From assembly GCF_027859075.1 (NCBI RefSeq), contig NZ_JAQIBL010000077.1:1-46347 (forward strand): DNA of 46,347 nucleotides, given 5' to 3'. Origin of the DNA: Oceanispirochaeta sp. (GTDB taxonomy: Bacteria > Spirochaetota > Spirochaetia > DSM-2461). Both the position numbers and the translations under genes were made by a program. Below the pieces are notes generated by a model. That model did not search any database. It was not told the DNA's origin and saw nothing but the letters and a program-made list of their open reading frames with translations. Positions 1 through 9,600 of this stretch are shown in pieces (the stretch's first letter is position 1; each line of letters starts with the position of its first letter).

Positions 1-10
1 GGGTTATAAA

Positions 11-388
11 TTGTCATCTCTACAGAAAAACTGGTGGTATCTGCTGATCCGGGGAATTATTATGCTGATTTGCGGGCTTGTTGTTCTCACCTTTCCTATT
101 AGTTTTGCCAAAATTGGAACGGGTGTTCCTCTGGTACTGACCGGATTGTTTCTGATCTTCTATGGTGTACAGGATCTGCTGTCAAAACATTTTCCAGGAA
201 GTGGTTTTCAACACTCATTGGAAAGTATCTTAATGATCATAATGGGTGGTTTGCTTTGTTTTGCACCGGTAGCTTCTGCCATGATCATTTTCAGACTCCT
301 GGGTTTTACAACTTTTGCCGGAGGAGTTCTCATTATACTGAGAGCTCTATACAACAAAAAACACTCCGTCCAAAGTAAAGAAATCTGA
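11..388 (+). CDS. HdeD-like (DUF308) small membrane protein, 5' end uncertain
   Basis: A 125-residue, very hydrophobic protein. The N-terminus reads WWYLLIRGIIMLICGLVVL, which matches the repeated W-x-x-x-x-x-R-G-x-x-x-x-x-x-G signature of the HdeD/DUF308 family of inner-membrane proteins. Members usually have six membrane helices in about 190 residues; this one has about four, so either the gene is short or its start lies before the window. The frame stays open to the window edge. The first possible start seen is TTG at 11, with GGG at 1-3 as a possible part of a ribosome binding site. HdeD is linked to acid resistance in E. coli, but most family members have no known role. It ends 3 bases before the convergent phosphatase gene. 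Confidence 0.6.
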   Translation: MSSLQKNWWYLLIRGIIMLICGLVVLTFPISFAKIGTGVPLVLTGLFLIFYGVQDLLSKHFPGSGFQHSLESILMIIMGGLLCFAPVASAMIIFRLLGFTTFAGGVLIILRALYNKKHSVQSKEI

Positions 389-391
389 CAA

Positions 392-2515
392 TCAGTCCTG
401 AATCTGAAGAGCCAGGAAGGTTTGATCATCATGCTGCCTGGCATCTTTTGCAAAATCGGCAATGTAAAGCTCCACAGCCGTGATCAAATTCCCGGGGGAT
501 TTATCCAGATTTTCGGCTAAAAATCGGAGCAGCTGTTCCACAGACAATTCCTCACCGCTCAGACTCCTCGCTTCGGGGAGTCCATCAGTAAAGAGAAACA
601 GATAATCCTGATCATGCAGGCGGATCAATTTATGCCCGAATTCGGCATTTTTATCCACGCCAATGGGCAATCCCTCCGTATCAAAGCTCCTGAACTGTTT
701 CTCCTTTTTTCTAAATAGATAGAGTGGGTGATGAGCCGCATTGGAATAGGAGAGTTCCTTCTTCTTTTCATCGAGAACAAAAACAGCCATGGTGGCATAC
801 TGATCCACACCGATTCTTCCTGAAATATGGTAGTTCAATTCTTTTAAGAGTGTATTTGCTGAACGGTGTCTACTGCATATGGAATGAAGGATTGTCCGGA
901 TCATGATCATCAGCATGGAAGCCGGAACTCCTTTCCCTGCCACATCACAGACTGTATAGAGAATTTTGTCTTCATCCAGACGTATGGCATCAAAGTAATC
1001 TCCACTGATTCCCCGGGCCGGGCGGGAATGAATCATGGCTCTGCCTATACTGAATTCAGGCATCTGTGAAGGCAGGAGTCTCTTCTGTATGGCTGCAGCA
1101 ATGTCTATTTCTTTCTGAATTTCCCTGTTTTCAAGAAGAGTCTTATACTTGTTGACATTATCAATAGATTGAGCCGTATAATCGCTATAAGCTTTGATGA
1201 ATGTAAAGTCCAGATCAGAAAAGAATTTGTCTTTCTGTGTTTTGTAAAAGACTAGCATGCCCATCAACTGTTTTCCCACAATGAGTGGCAAGCTGATCAA
1301 GGATGAAATAAAGAGCCATTCATCACTCACAGCATTGTAGGGTAGTCCTTCAGAGTCTACATTGTCCTTGATAAACAGGGGAGTTCCCGTAGTCATTGTG
1401 ATTCCAAAAACAGGTGTCTCCGCGCTGAGTGGATGAGATTCAAAATACTCTTCCACATTACTCCGGACCATGGAGATTCTTTTATCAAGAGAAAAGGGGG
1501 GCGGACAGAAACCTGTTCTGCGGACAAGATTTAATTCACTCCTCTCACTGTCTACGAGGAACAGCATAGCTGCATCAGCATTGATGGAATCCATACCCAG
1601 TTCTACAATAGTCTCCTGAAAGGACTCAATATCCGTATCTGTACCGATGGCATTACCGATATCCTGAAGAAGAAACTTCAGTAAATTCAGCCGTTCAGAC
1701 AAACCTTGTGAAAAGGAATGATATTCCTGAACAAGGACATCAAATTCATCAACATTTTTATGATCCTTTGAAAACTCCAGTGTCCCTTCAGTCATCCTTT
1801 CTACCTGACGGTTTGTCTCTTCGACTCTTCTGACAATGCTTCTCGAAAATTGGGAAGAAATAATAAGTGAAATCAAAAGTATGAAAGTGACAGCAGAAAT
1901 GACGAGAGTAATGCTGTTCCTGATATATTGAGTAACCTCAACCTCCAGTTTTTCCGTTAATGACTCAATACGGAAGTGATAAATATCAAGAGAATGATTC
2001 AGAGAAATCTGAAAGTCTCTAATCAATTCAATCTGTTTCATGGCAGATTTATCATTTATTTTTGATTTGGAAAGATACAGGTCATATAAACCTGCATCAG
2101 TTCCATCAATAGCCAGATCAGATCCAGTAAATTTATTCAGTTCCAAAATGTAGGGATTGATTGTCAAGCTATAAATATCACTCCATTGGGTCCACCTGGA
2201 TTCCATCATCTTTTGAAATACTGGACTCAACCGCCTGATAAGTTTTGATTTAAAAACATTATCAATACCCTTATGGACAGCAATTAAATCGTTCATCCAG
2301 TAGTCAATCGCAATTTTGGGATATTTTTTGTCTGTATATAGGAGGAGATTTCTATCTGTAAAACGGGATAGGGATATATTGAGTTCTTCGCAGCTCTGCT
2401 GAAAGTTTTTGATTTTGTATACAGTCGTAAATCTTGAAAAAAGAAAGATAGAAGACAGTAAAAATCCTATGATAAGGATAAAACTTGTCAATCCGAGTCT
2501 CGTCTGGATTTTCAT
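392..2515 (-). CDS. Membrane sensor with HAMP, GAF and SpoIIE/RsbU-type phosphatase domain
   Basis: A 707-residue signalling protein. A first membrane helix (about 10-27) and a second (about 201-221) enclose an extracytoplasmic sensor. They are followed by HAMP (about 222-275), GAF (about 280-455), a helical linker (IAAAIQKRLLP, about 472-482) and a PP2C-type SpoIIE domain (485-707). The metal-binding acidic residues look intact: GDYFD (D506), CDVAGKG (D524), FTDG (D644) and DD (696-697). Family members dephosphorylate Ser/Thr on STAS-domain anti-anti-sigma factors, so a partner-switching role is likely; the substrate is not known. Its ATG overlaps the stop of the upstream paralogue by 4 bases, so the two are translationally coupled in one minus-strand operon. 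Confidence 0.88.
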   Translation of the reverse strand: MKIQTRLGLTSFILIIGFLLSSIFLFSRFTTVYKIKNFQQSCEELNISLSRFTDRNLLLYTDKKYPKIAIDYWMNDLIAVHKGIDNVFKSKLIRRLSPVFQKMMESRWTQWSDIYSLTINPYILELNKFTGSDLAIDGTDAGLYDLYLSKSKINDKSAMKQIELIRDFQISLNHSLDIYHFRIESLTEKLEVEVTQYIRNSITLVISAVTFILLISLIISSQFSRSIVRRVEETNRQVERMTEGTLEFSKDHKNVDEFDVLVQEYHSFSQGLSERLNLLKFLLQDIGNAIGTDTDIESFQETIVELGMDSINADAAMLFLVDSERSELNLVRRTGFCPPPFSLDKRISMVRSNVEEYFESHPLSAETPVFGITMTTGTPLFIKDNVDSEGLPYNAVSDEWLFISSLISLPLIVGKQLMGMLVFYKTQKDKFFSDLDFTFIKAYSDYTAQSIDNVNKYKTLLENREIQKEIDIAAAIQKRLLPSQMPEFSIGRAMIHSRPARGISGDYFDAIRLDEDKILYTVCDVAGKGVPASMLMIMIRTILHSICSRHRSANTLLKELNYHISGRIGVDQYATMAVFVLDEKKKELSYSNAAHHPLYLFRKKEKQFRSFDTEGLPIGVDKNAEFGHKLIRLHDQDYLFLFTDGLPEARSLSGEELSVEQLLRFLAENLDKSPGNLITAVELYIADFAKDARQHDDQTFLALQIQD

Positions 2516-4569
2516 TTGGCAGCTCCCTTATACCTGGCGATGAACAGGGTGCGGTCATCCCTTTGACCGACATTTCGTTCAAAGAAACTAAGGTCCTTAT
2601 TAATGGCATCCTGCAGCCAGTCTACAGAGCGGTCAGAATATTTTTTTAGAATATTCTGGGGATGATTCCATCCATAAAGCTGATTCATTTCATTCCTTGT
2701 ATTGTGGAACCCATCGGTCATGAGCAAAAGAAACATATCTTGCCTGAGTGATCCTTTAACAGATATGAATTTGCCGGCACTCTTCTGTTGTGCTGTGATC
2801 AGTTTCAGTGTGTCAGATTTTTTATCGAAAAGGATCATTTTCTGTCCTGAGGTTCCACAGTAGTGAAATAACTTATTATTAGGTTCCACTAGACAGAGGC
2901 TAATCTTCAATTTGGTATCCATCCCTGTTGTTTCATGAAAATTATCAAGAATAGTATTCAGCATTTCAGCCGGTTCCTGATCTGCCTTGACCAGGATACG
3001 AACCAAGGTTCTTAAAATGACCAGAAGCATGGATGAAGCAATCCCTTTTTCTTCAACTTCCGCCAGGCAGAAGAGCCATCTCTCCTTACCAAGAGGGAAA
3101 AAGTCATAGATTTCCCCACTGATTCCCTTCTGTGTATAAGTCTTAACTGTCAAATCAAAACCATTGACCCGGGGCAGATTGGGAGGCAGAAGGCTCTTCT
3201 GGATATCTGAAGCAATTTCCATTTCACGGTTCAATCCCGAAGATTTGAGCAGCTCCGTATATTGCGCCAGGTTATTCAAAGTTACAGCACTGAATTCGAC
3301 AAAGGATTGAATGTTACTGTAATCCATATCAGAAAAGTGTGTTTTTTCAGTGTTTTTTTGGAGACACAGGAGAGCAATAACGTTTTTTTCAGAAATGAGT
3401 GGGAGAATAAGACAGGAGGATATGTAGTCTCGATCAAATATGCCTCTTACAGGGATCAGATTCTGCCCCTCCAGACTGCGTAGAAACAGGGGTTCTCCCG
3501 AAAGTACAAATATTCCGATGATCGTTTTTCCAAAGGGAATCGATTCATTGTACTCCTCCTCATAAGGAATGGCAAAGGAACTGCTTTTCAATCTGCAAAT
3601 GACCTGCCGCCTCTCATAATCAGGAATATAGAGAGCCCCCGAATCAGCATGTGTATTTTCAATGGCCAAATCCAGGATTGACTGCTCAAGGGTCAGAGCA
3701 TCGGCTTCGGAGGAAAGGGATTGTCCCATATTGTGAATAATACTTCCAATATTATTTAACTTCTGCCAAATTGTTTCGGTCAAGAGATTAAAGTTTTGCC
3801 CGATAGTAGCCAATTCATCCTTTGATTCAATATGGATTCTGGTGAGCAGGTCTCCTGATGATATTTTTAGAATACCCATACTGACATGATTTAGTGTATT
3901 GATCAGGTTTCTATAAATACTGACAATAATAATGATGGAAAGAAGCAGTCCAAGAAAAACAGTAATTCCGGTGAGGAGAATGATAGATTTAATTTGTCCC
4001 TGAACTTCTGTGATGATATCTAGGGTGATTGATACAAAAGAGTCTGTAAGCGGTCTATGCCAGAGTATAAATGTTCTTATCTCTTCCTCAATTTTGACCA
4101 TTGAGGCATAAAGAAGTTTATCCTGGTTTCCCTGCTCCAACATATCCTGAACTTCCAGCACAAGGGTCGTCTCATACAAATGAGGACGGACTTTTGAAAG
4201 CTCATCTGAAATATTCTGAAAGTAGGACTCAAAATTTCGTTCCTTATACATATCCCGAATCTTAATGATTCGATTGATTGTTTCTTGATTTAAATACTGC
4301 AGGTTTTCATTTGCTGAAAAATCGTCCAAGCCTTTCTGAACATCTTTACCGGCCCATCCCAGGGTGTGAGTGGGGGCCTCAGTGGAATTCAATACAACCC
4401 TATTGGCATACTCCAGATTCAGAAGAAGGTTCCTTACAGAACTGGCTTCCCTTTGCAGGTCTTTTAAATCCAGGAGTCTAAAGGAGGTTATGATAAAAAT
4501 CGAAAAAATAAGAATAAAGAGTAGAAAGACCGAGACATTGATTAAAAATAGTTTATTTCGAATTCTCAT
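2512..4569 (-). CDS. Membrane sensor with HAMP, GAF and divergent SpoIIE-like phosphatase domain
   Basis: A 685-residue paralogue of the next gene in the operon, with the same order: membrane helix (about 8-28), extracytoplasmic helical sensor, second helix (about 195-217), HAMP (about 218-270), GAF (about 280-440), linker with IASDIQKSLLP (452-462) and a PP2C-like domain (465-685). The domain is clearly SpoIIE-like, but two metal-ligand motifs are changed: the usual GD reads GE (E486), and the usual GDVxGKG reads AEVEEKG (E504). The late motifs MTDG (D619) and DD (671-672) remain. It may have altered metal use, low activity, or a binding and regulatory role. It is the first gene of the pair. 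No strong ribosome binding site is seen before the ATG at 4569. Confidence 0.83.
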   Translation of the reverse strand: MRIRNKLFLINVSVFLLFILIFSIFIITSFRLLDLKDLQREASSVRNLLLNLEYANRVVLNSTEAPTHTLGWAGKDVQKGLDDFSANENLQYLNQETINRIIKIRDMYKERNFESYFQNISDELSKVRPHLYETTLVLEVQDMLEQGNQDKLLYASMVKIEEEIRTFILWHRPLTDSFVSITLDIITEVQGQIKSIILLTGITVFLGLLLSIIIIVSIYRNLINTLNHVSMGILKISSGDLLTRIHIESKDELATIGQNFNLLTETIWQKLNNIGSIIHNMGQSLSSEADALTLEQSILDLAIENTHADSGALYIPDYERRQVICRLKSSSFAIPYEEEYNESIPFGKTIIGIFVLSGEPLFLRSLEGQNLIPVRGIFDRDYISSCLILPLISEKNVIALLCLQKNTEKTHFSDMDYSNIQSFVEFSAVTLNNLAQYTELLKSSGLNREMEIASDIQKSLLPPNLPRVNGFDLTVKTYTQKGISGEIYDFFPLGKERWLFCLAEVEEKGIASSMLLVILRTLVRILVKADQEPAEMLNTILDNFHETTGMDTKLKISLCLVEPNNKLFHYCGTSGQKMILFDKKSDTLKLITAQQKSAGKFISVKGSLRQDMFLLLMTDGFHNTRNEMNQLYGWNHPQNILKKYSDRSVDWLQDAINKDLSFFERNVGQRDDRTLFIARYKGAAK

Positions 4570-4696
4570 GATAGTGGCATCTCTTTGTGAATGAAGTGTA
4601 AATCACATTACCATACCTGACCTTGATTTTGCCAGTTCTTTTTATGATTTGTCAGCGTCTTCCCTGCATCTGAATACAGTTTTCCGGGCAATAAGC

Positions 4697-4725
4697 TTTA
4701 CTTTGTTAAAAGGGATTGCCATAAT
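4697..4725 (+). promoter_or_regulatory. Candidate sigma-70 promoter of apbE, possibly leaderless
   Basis: TTTACT (4697-4702), a 17-base spacer and CATAAT (4720-4725). The apbE ATG at 4732 follows the -10 box after 6 bases, where transcription would be expected to begin. No Shine-Dalgarno sequence lies near the ATG; the closest purine run (AGGG at 4711) is 17 bases away. Confidence 0.4.
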
Positions 4726-4731
4726 TATCCA

Positions 4732-5766
4732 ATGACATTTAGATACACTCAACACAAAACCCTGATCATCCTGTTTTTCCTGGTCAGTTTGAATTCCTGC
4801 GGAATAAAAACGATGGATTCTGTCTCTGATTCACAGCTCCTGCTGGGAACTTCCTGTTTCATAACTATTTTCAGTATGGATGGAGAAAACAGCCCCGAAT
4901 ATGCCATTGAAAGAGGTTTTGCAACAATATTGGAGATGGAAAACCGCCTGAGCACCAATATAAAGAGCAGTGAGATATCCACTCTTAACAAGCTTAAAAC
5001 AGGCTCACTCACTCCGGATACTCTTTTTATTATGAAAGAGGCACTGAAAATAGCCTCTCTTTCTTCGGGCCGCTTTGATCCATCTATTGGTTCTCTTGTG
5101 TCCCTTTGGGGAATAGGAACAGATTCTCAGAGAGTGCCTTCCACCCAGGAAATCAAGAAGGCCCTTCAGTCTGTAGACTACAAGACCATTCAGGTGAAAG
5201 GAAATACGATCAGCCTCCAGAAAGAGGGGATGATGATTGATCTGGGAGGAATTGCCAAAGGACATGCCGCAGATCTGGTTAAAAAGGAATTAATTAAGGC
5301 AGGAGTCACATCGGCTATCATCAACCTGGGCGGGAATGTTCAACTCCTTGGAAAAAAAACAGACGGGTCATCCTGGAAAATAGGCATACAGAATCCCGAG
5401 GATCTACGGGGGCAGTACATCGGAATTCTGGAAACAAAAGACAGCGCTGTAGTCACCTCGGGTATTTACGAACGATTTTTCATTGAAGATGGAGTACATT
5501 ACCACCATATATTAGATTCTGAGACTGGATATCCTGTTAATAATGGAATTCAAAGCCTGACGGTCATCACCGGCAACAGCCTCTGGGCTGATGGATTATC
5601 AACAGCCCTTTTTTCATTAGGAATGAAAGACGCCATGATCTATGCCGAAAACCATCCTGATATTGAAATCATTATCATTGACAGTGAAAATCAGATTCAC
5701 CTCAGTTCTCACATCAAAGAGAACTTCAAACTGACAAATAGGGCAGATTTTACCTACTCTCCCTGA
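4732..5766 (+). CDS. apbE: FAD:protein FMN transferase, lipoprotein (ApbE family)
   Basis: A 344-residue enzyme that transfers FMN from FAD onto a Thr of target proteins such as Rnf/Nqr subunits or other exported flavoproteins, outside the cytoplasmic membrane. A signal peptide ends in a lipobox (SLNSC, Cys23), so it should be a lipoprotein. ApbE hallmarks are in order: early LGTSC, FDPSIG (115-120), DLGGIAKG (170-177), the NLGGN turn (198-202), TSGIYERFF (242-250), HHILD (258-262) and the late ADG-STA segment with Asp287. No target flavoprotein gene is visible nearby. The last 13 bases overlap the convergent methyltransferase gene. Confidence 0.93.
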   Translation: MTFRYTQHKTLIILFFLVSLNSCGIKTMDSVSDSQLLLGTSCFITIFSMDGENSPEYAIERGFATILEMENRLSTNIKSSEISTLNKLKTGSLTPDTLFIMKEALKIASLSSGRFDPSIGSLVSLWGIGTDSQRVPSTQEIKKALQSVDYKTIQVKGNTISLQKEGMMIDLGGIAKGHAADLVKKELIKAGVTSAIINLGGNVQLLGKKTDGSSWKIGIQNPEDLRGQYIGILETKDSAVVTSGIYERFFIEDGVHYHHILDSETGYPVNNGIQSLTVITGNSLWADGLSTALFSLGMKDAMIYAENHPDIEIIIIDSENQIHLSSHIKENFKLTNRADFTYSP

Positions 5767-6524
5767 TCCTTATCTTTCCGGGTGATGAGGATTAGATTCT
5801 TCGCCTTATGGTCATAAGGATCTTTTTCGAAACTGCCATATATTTCTATTGTTGAAAATCCTGCTTTCCACAGCATTGCGGCCATTTCAGAGGCAGAAAA
5901 AATTCTGTGAGAAAAACTGTATTCTGTCATTTTATCATCTTTATAAAATAGCCACCGATTGCATAGTTCCGTCCAGTTCAAATCGACAGAATATTCAAGC
6001 ATTATTTTTATACCCTCCCGTTCAAACCATGTCCGCTCCTCAAAGTCCCTGGCCAGAATCTCTTTCCCAGTCATTTCCATGAAAAGAGTCCCTCCCGGTT
6101 TTAAGGCACTATTAAGTTTTCTCAACAGTTCAAGATCATCATCAGGGTCTTCAAAGTAACCGAAGGAGGTAAACATATTGATGATGGCATCAAATTTATT
6201 TTCATAATCGATGGTTCTGGCATCCTTATGAATGAAATCCACCTCCAGTGATCTGCGGCTGGCTTCTTCTCTTGCTAGATCAAGATAGCCCTGTGACAAA
6301 TCCAAACCGCTGACCTTGCAGCCTCTCTCGGCCAACTCCAGGGAATGACGTCCTAAACCACAGCAGCAGTCAAAAACCAGGTCATTCTGTTTCAGACTGC
6401 AGAGGTTGATAATCTGTTCAACCTCATAGGCAGAGTTCTTCATCCTCTGGGCATCAAACATAATGGGACCATATGTTTTCCAGAACCATTCATCTGAAAA
6501 CCAGGAATTCTTTTTTTTCTCCAT
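5754..6524 (-). CDS. Class I SAM-dependent methyltransferase
   Basis: A 256-residue cytoplasmic protein with a Rossmann methyltransferase core: motif I VFDCCCGLGRHS (50-61), the acidic end of strand 2 (GLDLS, Asp75) and a later FDAIINMFTSFGYF segment that fits motif IV of small-molecule methyltransferases (Methyltransf_25/11). The substrate cannot be told. The three consecutive Cys residues in motif I are unusual. The ATG is preceded on the minus strand by GGAG at a normal distance. The gene diverges from the large OmpA-fusion gene and converges with apbE, overlapping its 3' end by 13 bases, so there is no room for a separate terminator. Confidence 0.8.
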   Translation of the reverse strand: MEKKKNSWFSDEWFWKTYGPIMFDAQRMKNSAYEVEQIINLCSLKQNDLVFDCCCGLGRHSLELAERGCKVSGLDLSQGYLDLAREEASRRSLEVDFIHKDARTIDYENKFDAIINMFTSFGYFEDPDDDLELLRKLNSALKPGGTLFMEMTGKEILARDFEERTWFEREGIKIMLEYSVDLNWTELCNRWLFYKDDKMTEYSFSHRIFSASEMAAMLWKAGFSTIEIYGSFEKDPYDHKAKNLILITRKDKDQGE

Positions 6525-6570
6525 TAAAACTCCAAATTGGATTATTTTTTGTTACAATTAAGTTATTGTG

Positions 6571-6601
6571 TTGATATTAAGATAAGTTAAACATAGATAA
6601 T
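6571..6601 (+). promoter_or_regulatory. Possible promoter of the OmpA-fusion gene
   Basis: The AT-rich 120-base divergent region contains TTGATA (6571-6576) and GATAAT (6596-6601). The 19-base spacer is long, and other AT-rich pairings are possible, so this is only a candidate. Confidence 0.22.
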
Positions 6602-6650
6602 TTTACCATAATTGAGTTTGCTTATGATAGATGTATATAGAAGGCAGGAG

Positions 6651-9600
6651 ATGACTGTGAACAATCGGATTAAAAAAACTACGATACTCTTATGGATGGC
6701 AATGTTTCTTACATTTTCCATTGCGGCGGATTCCTCGGGAGAATTGGCATACCCCCTCTATTCACCTCTGTTTCTAGGAAGCGGAGCCTCGGTCACCAGA
6801 ATGGATTCGCCTCAGGCGGCCAGTATAAATCCTGCGGCATCCGCTAATGTTCAAAGGGTAATTCTGGATTTAAACTACATTAATTTGTCCGGATGGGAAG
6901 AATCAGGCATGGGTCATGCCGTCAACACAGCCTTGGCCTATCCTTCAAAATATGGAGTATTTACAGGCGCTCTTCATTTCCTGACAACTGAGGCTCTGAA
7001 TGCACCCTCAATGGATTTCGGGACATTTGGTTCTGTGAATGCCGCTTTTTCAAAAGAAATCTACAAAGACTTTTACACTGGATTCAGTCTTAGTTCTGCC
7101 CTGGGAACAGACATGGACTGGGGTGCGGGTTTAAATATAGGATTTATTCATAAACCGGGAACCATCGGTAAAATGAAAAACTTCCGATGGGCCGGATCAT
7201 TCAATCAGATTGGTAAAGGATACGGCAGTGTAAAAAGTGGAACATACCTGAATGCTGTTCCTAATAATTTGACCCTCCAATTGGGAGCTGGTTTTGATAT
7301 CATCGATAAAAAAGATTTTACCTGGGCTATCAATGGTGACATTGCCCTGCCTACTTTTTCTGATGTAAAAGTGGAACTGGGACAGACTATTACAATCCAG
7401 AAAAATTTGAGTATTGCCACATCTTCTTCCGTGATACTCTCAGATTCGATTGAGGGGAACTACCAGACCCTCATACCCTCAATAGGCATCAGTTATAACT
7501 ACTCATTCAAGCCGAAGGGAGAAGAAAAGACTCGGAAGCAAACCAGTGAGATTGAATTTCAAGCCTCCGGAGCACCACTGTACAATGGAGTTGTCGCCAT
7601 TGGAGCTGGTGCCACCATACCTTTTGGTGTGAGAGATACCAATCCGCCGGAGATAAGCTATGATTATAAAGATCCGATTTATATATCACCCAATTTAAAT
7701 GGTGTTCAGGATGAACTGGATTTCCCCTACAGCGTGAAGGATGAGCGCTATATCATGGGCTATACATTCTCTGTTTATAATGAGGATGGAACTCTGGTTA
7801 AAGAATTCAAAAATAAGGACGAACGTCCTGAAAATGAGAGTTTTAAAAATATTTTTGACAGGTTGTTTGCTGCTAAAAATGGAACAGGACTCCCCGAGAC
7901 TTTCCGTTGGGATGGTGTCATGGAGAGTGGAGAAATTGCTCCCGATGGAACTTACAGCGTTCAAATGTCTTTCAGGGATGATAATGACAACCAATCAGAA
8001 TCAGAAAAAATGACCGTTGTATTAGATACGGTTCCTCCTGTAATCAGCCTGGAAAAACCCCAGGGTACGGGACTGATATTCTCTCCCGACGGTGATGGGA
8101 ATAAAGAAAAACTGTTCATCAAACAGAATGGATCCTCTGAAAATCTCTGGACAGCTGCTATCAGGAACCTCGATGGAAGTGTCGTTAAAAGCATAAAGAT
8201 TGAAAGCAACTCACCCGAATCTTTTTATTGGGATGGAACGGATGACCAGGGAATCATTGTTCCTGATGGTGTTTACAGCTATGAAATTGAGTCTACCGAC
8301 CCTTCAGGAAATCATGTATCAGAAAAACTTGAGAATATTCTTGTCAACACAGAACAGCCCCCTGTCAATCTGACCATCGACAACGCCTGGCTCAGTCCTG
8401 GAAATACTGATGGAATTGACACAATCAATTTCGGTCCTGTCATTCCTGTGACTTCCGGCATCATAGAGTGGGAACTCCAGGTGCAGGACATGCAGGGTAA
8501 AAGCTTCTGGAGCTACAACAATAGAAGATTAGGCATCCTGGAAGTACCAAAAATTATTAATTATACGGGAGATGCCGGGGTAAACGGCCGACTGGCAGAA
8601 GGAAGATACAGAGGATATCTAACCATTCAGTACCAGAATGGTTATACTCCAGAGGCCTATTCTCCCGGATTTACTGTGGATACAAGTGCGCCGATCGGCC
8701 GGGTCAGCGGAGATCAGATACTCTCTCCTGATGGAGACGGATTTAAAGACACCCTGACTCTTTCACTGGATACATCTGAAGAGGATTATTGGGAAGGTTT
8801 TATACGTAGCAGTAAGAATGAAACCGTAAAATCCTATTTCTGGAGAGGAAAAGCAGACCCTCAGATAGTCTGGGACGGCAGAGATCAGGAAGGACGGTCT
8901 GTTCCTGATGGGAAATACAACTTTTATCTCGAAGCCTTTGATAAGGCCGGGAACAGAGGGATTTCTCCTGCTCATAGTTTCTCACTGGATACAAGAGAGA
9001 TGTCTGCGAAGATTTCAGTCAGTGAAGATGCTTTTTCTCCTGATAATAATGGAGTCAAGGATGAAGTCACATTCTTTACTGTCATTGATAATCCGGAAAC
9101 TGTAGAATCATGGACATTGAAGGTCCTTTCGGAACGAGACAAGTCCACAGTAAAAACCTGGAAAGGATCTGGAAAAGCAGCCCTGACATATACCTGGAAG
9201 GGAGAAGGGGACAGTGGAGGAAAAGTCGTAGATGGGACCTATAAGGCAGAGTTGACACTGGTCTATCAAAAGGGTGACCGTCCTGTTGTCCAAACGACAC
9301 TATTTGAAAAAGACACTGTGCCACCCGTTCTGAATGTTCAGTCAGATAAGACCCTCTTTTCTCCTGATAATGATGGATTGGGGGATTCTATTCTGATCAG
9401 GCAGAGTTCTTCTCAAGAAGCTGAAATTACAGCCCGGATGATGGATGATGCAGGGAATACAATAAGATCCTGGTTCTGGAAAAACAGGCCGGAGGATCTG
9501 AACTGGGACGGCAAGGATGAAAACGGCAATATTGTTCCCGATGGGCTCTATCAGTATAAGTTGAGCTCCTCTGATGCCGCCGGGAACAGCAGTGAAATCA

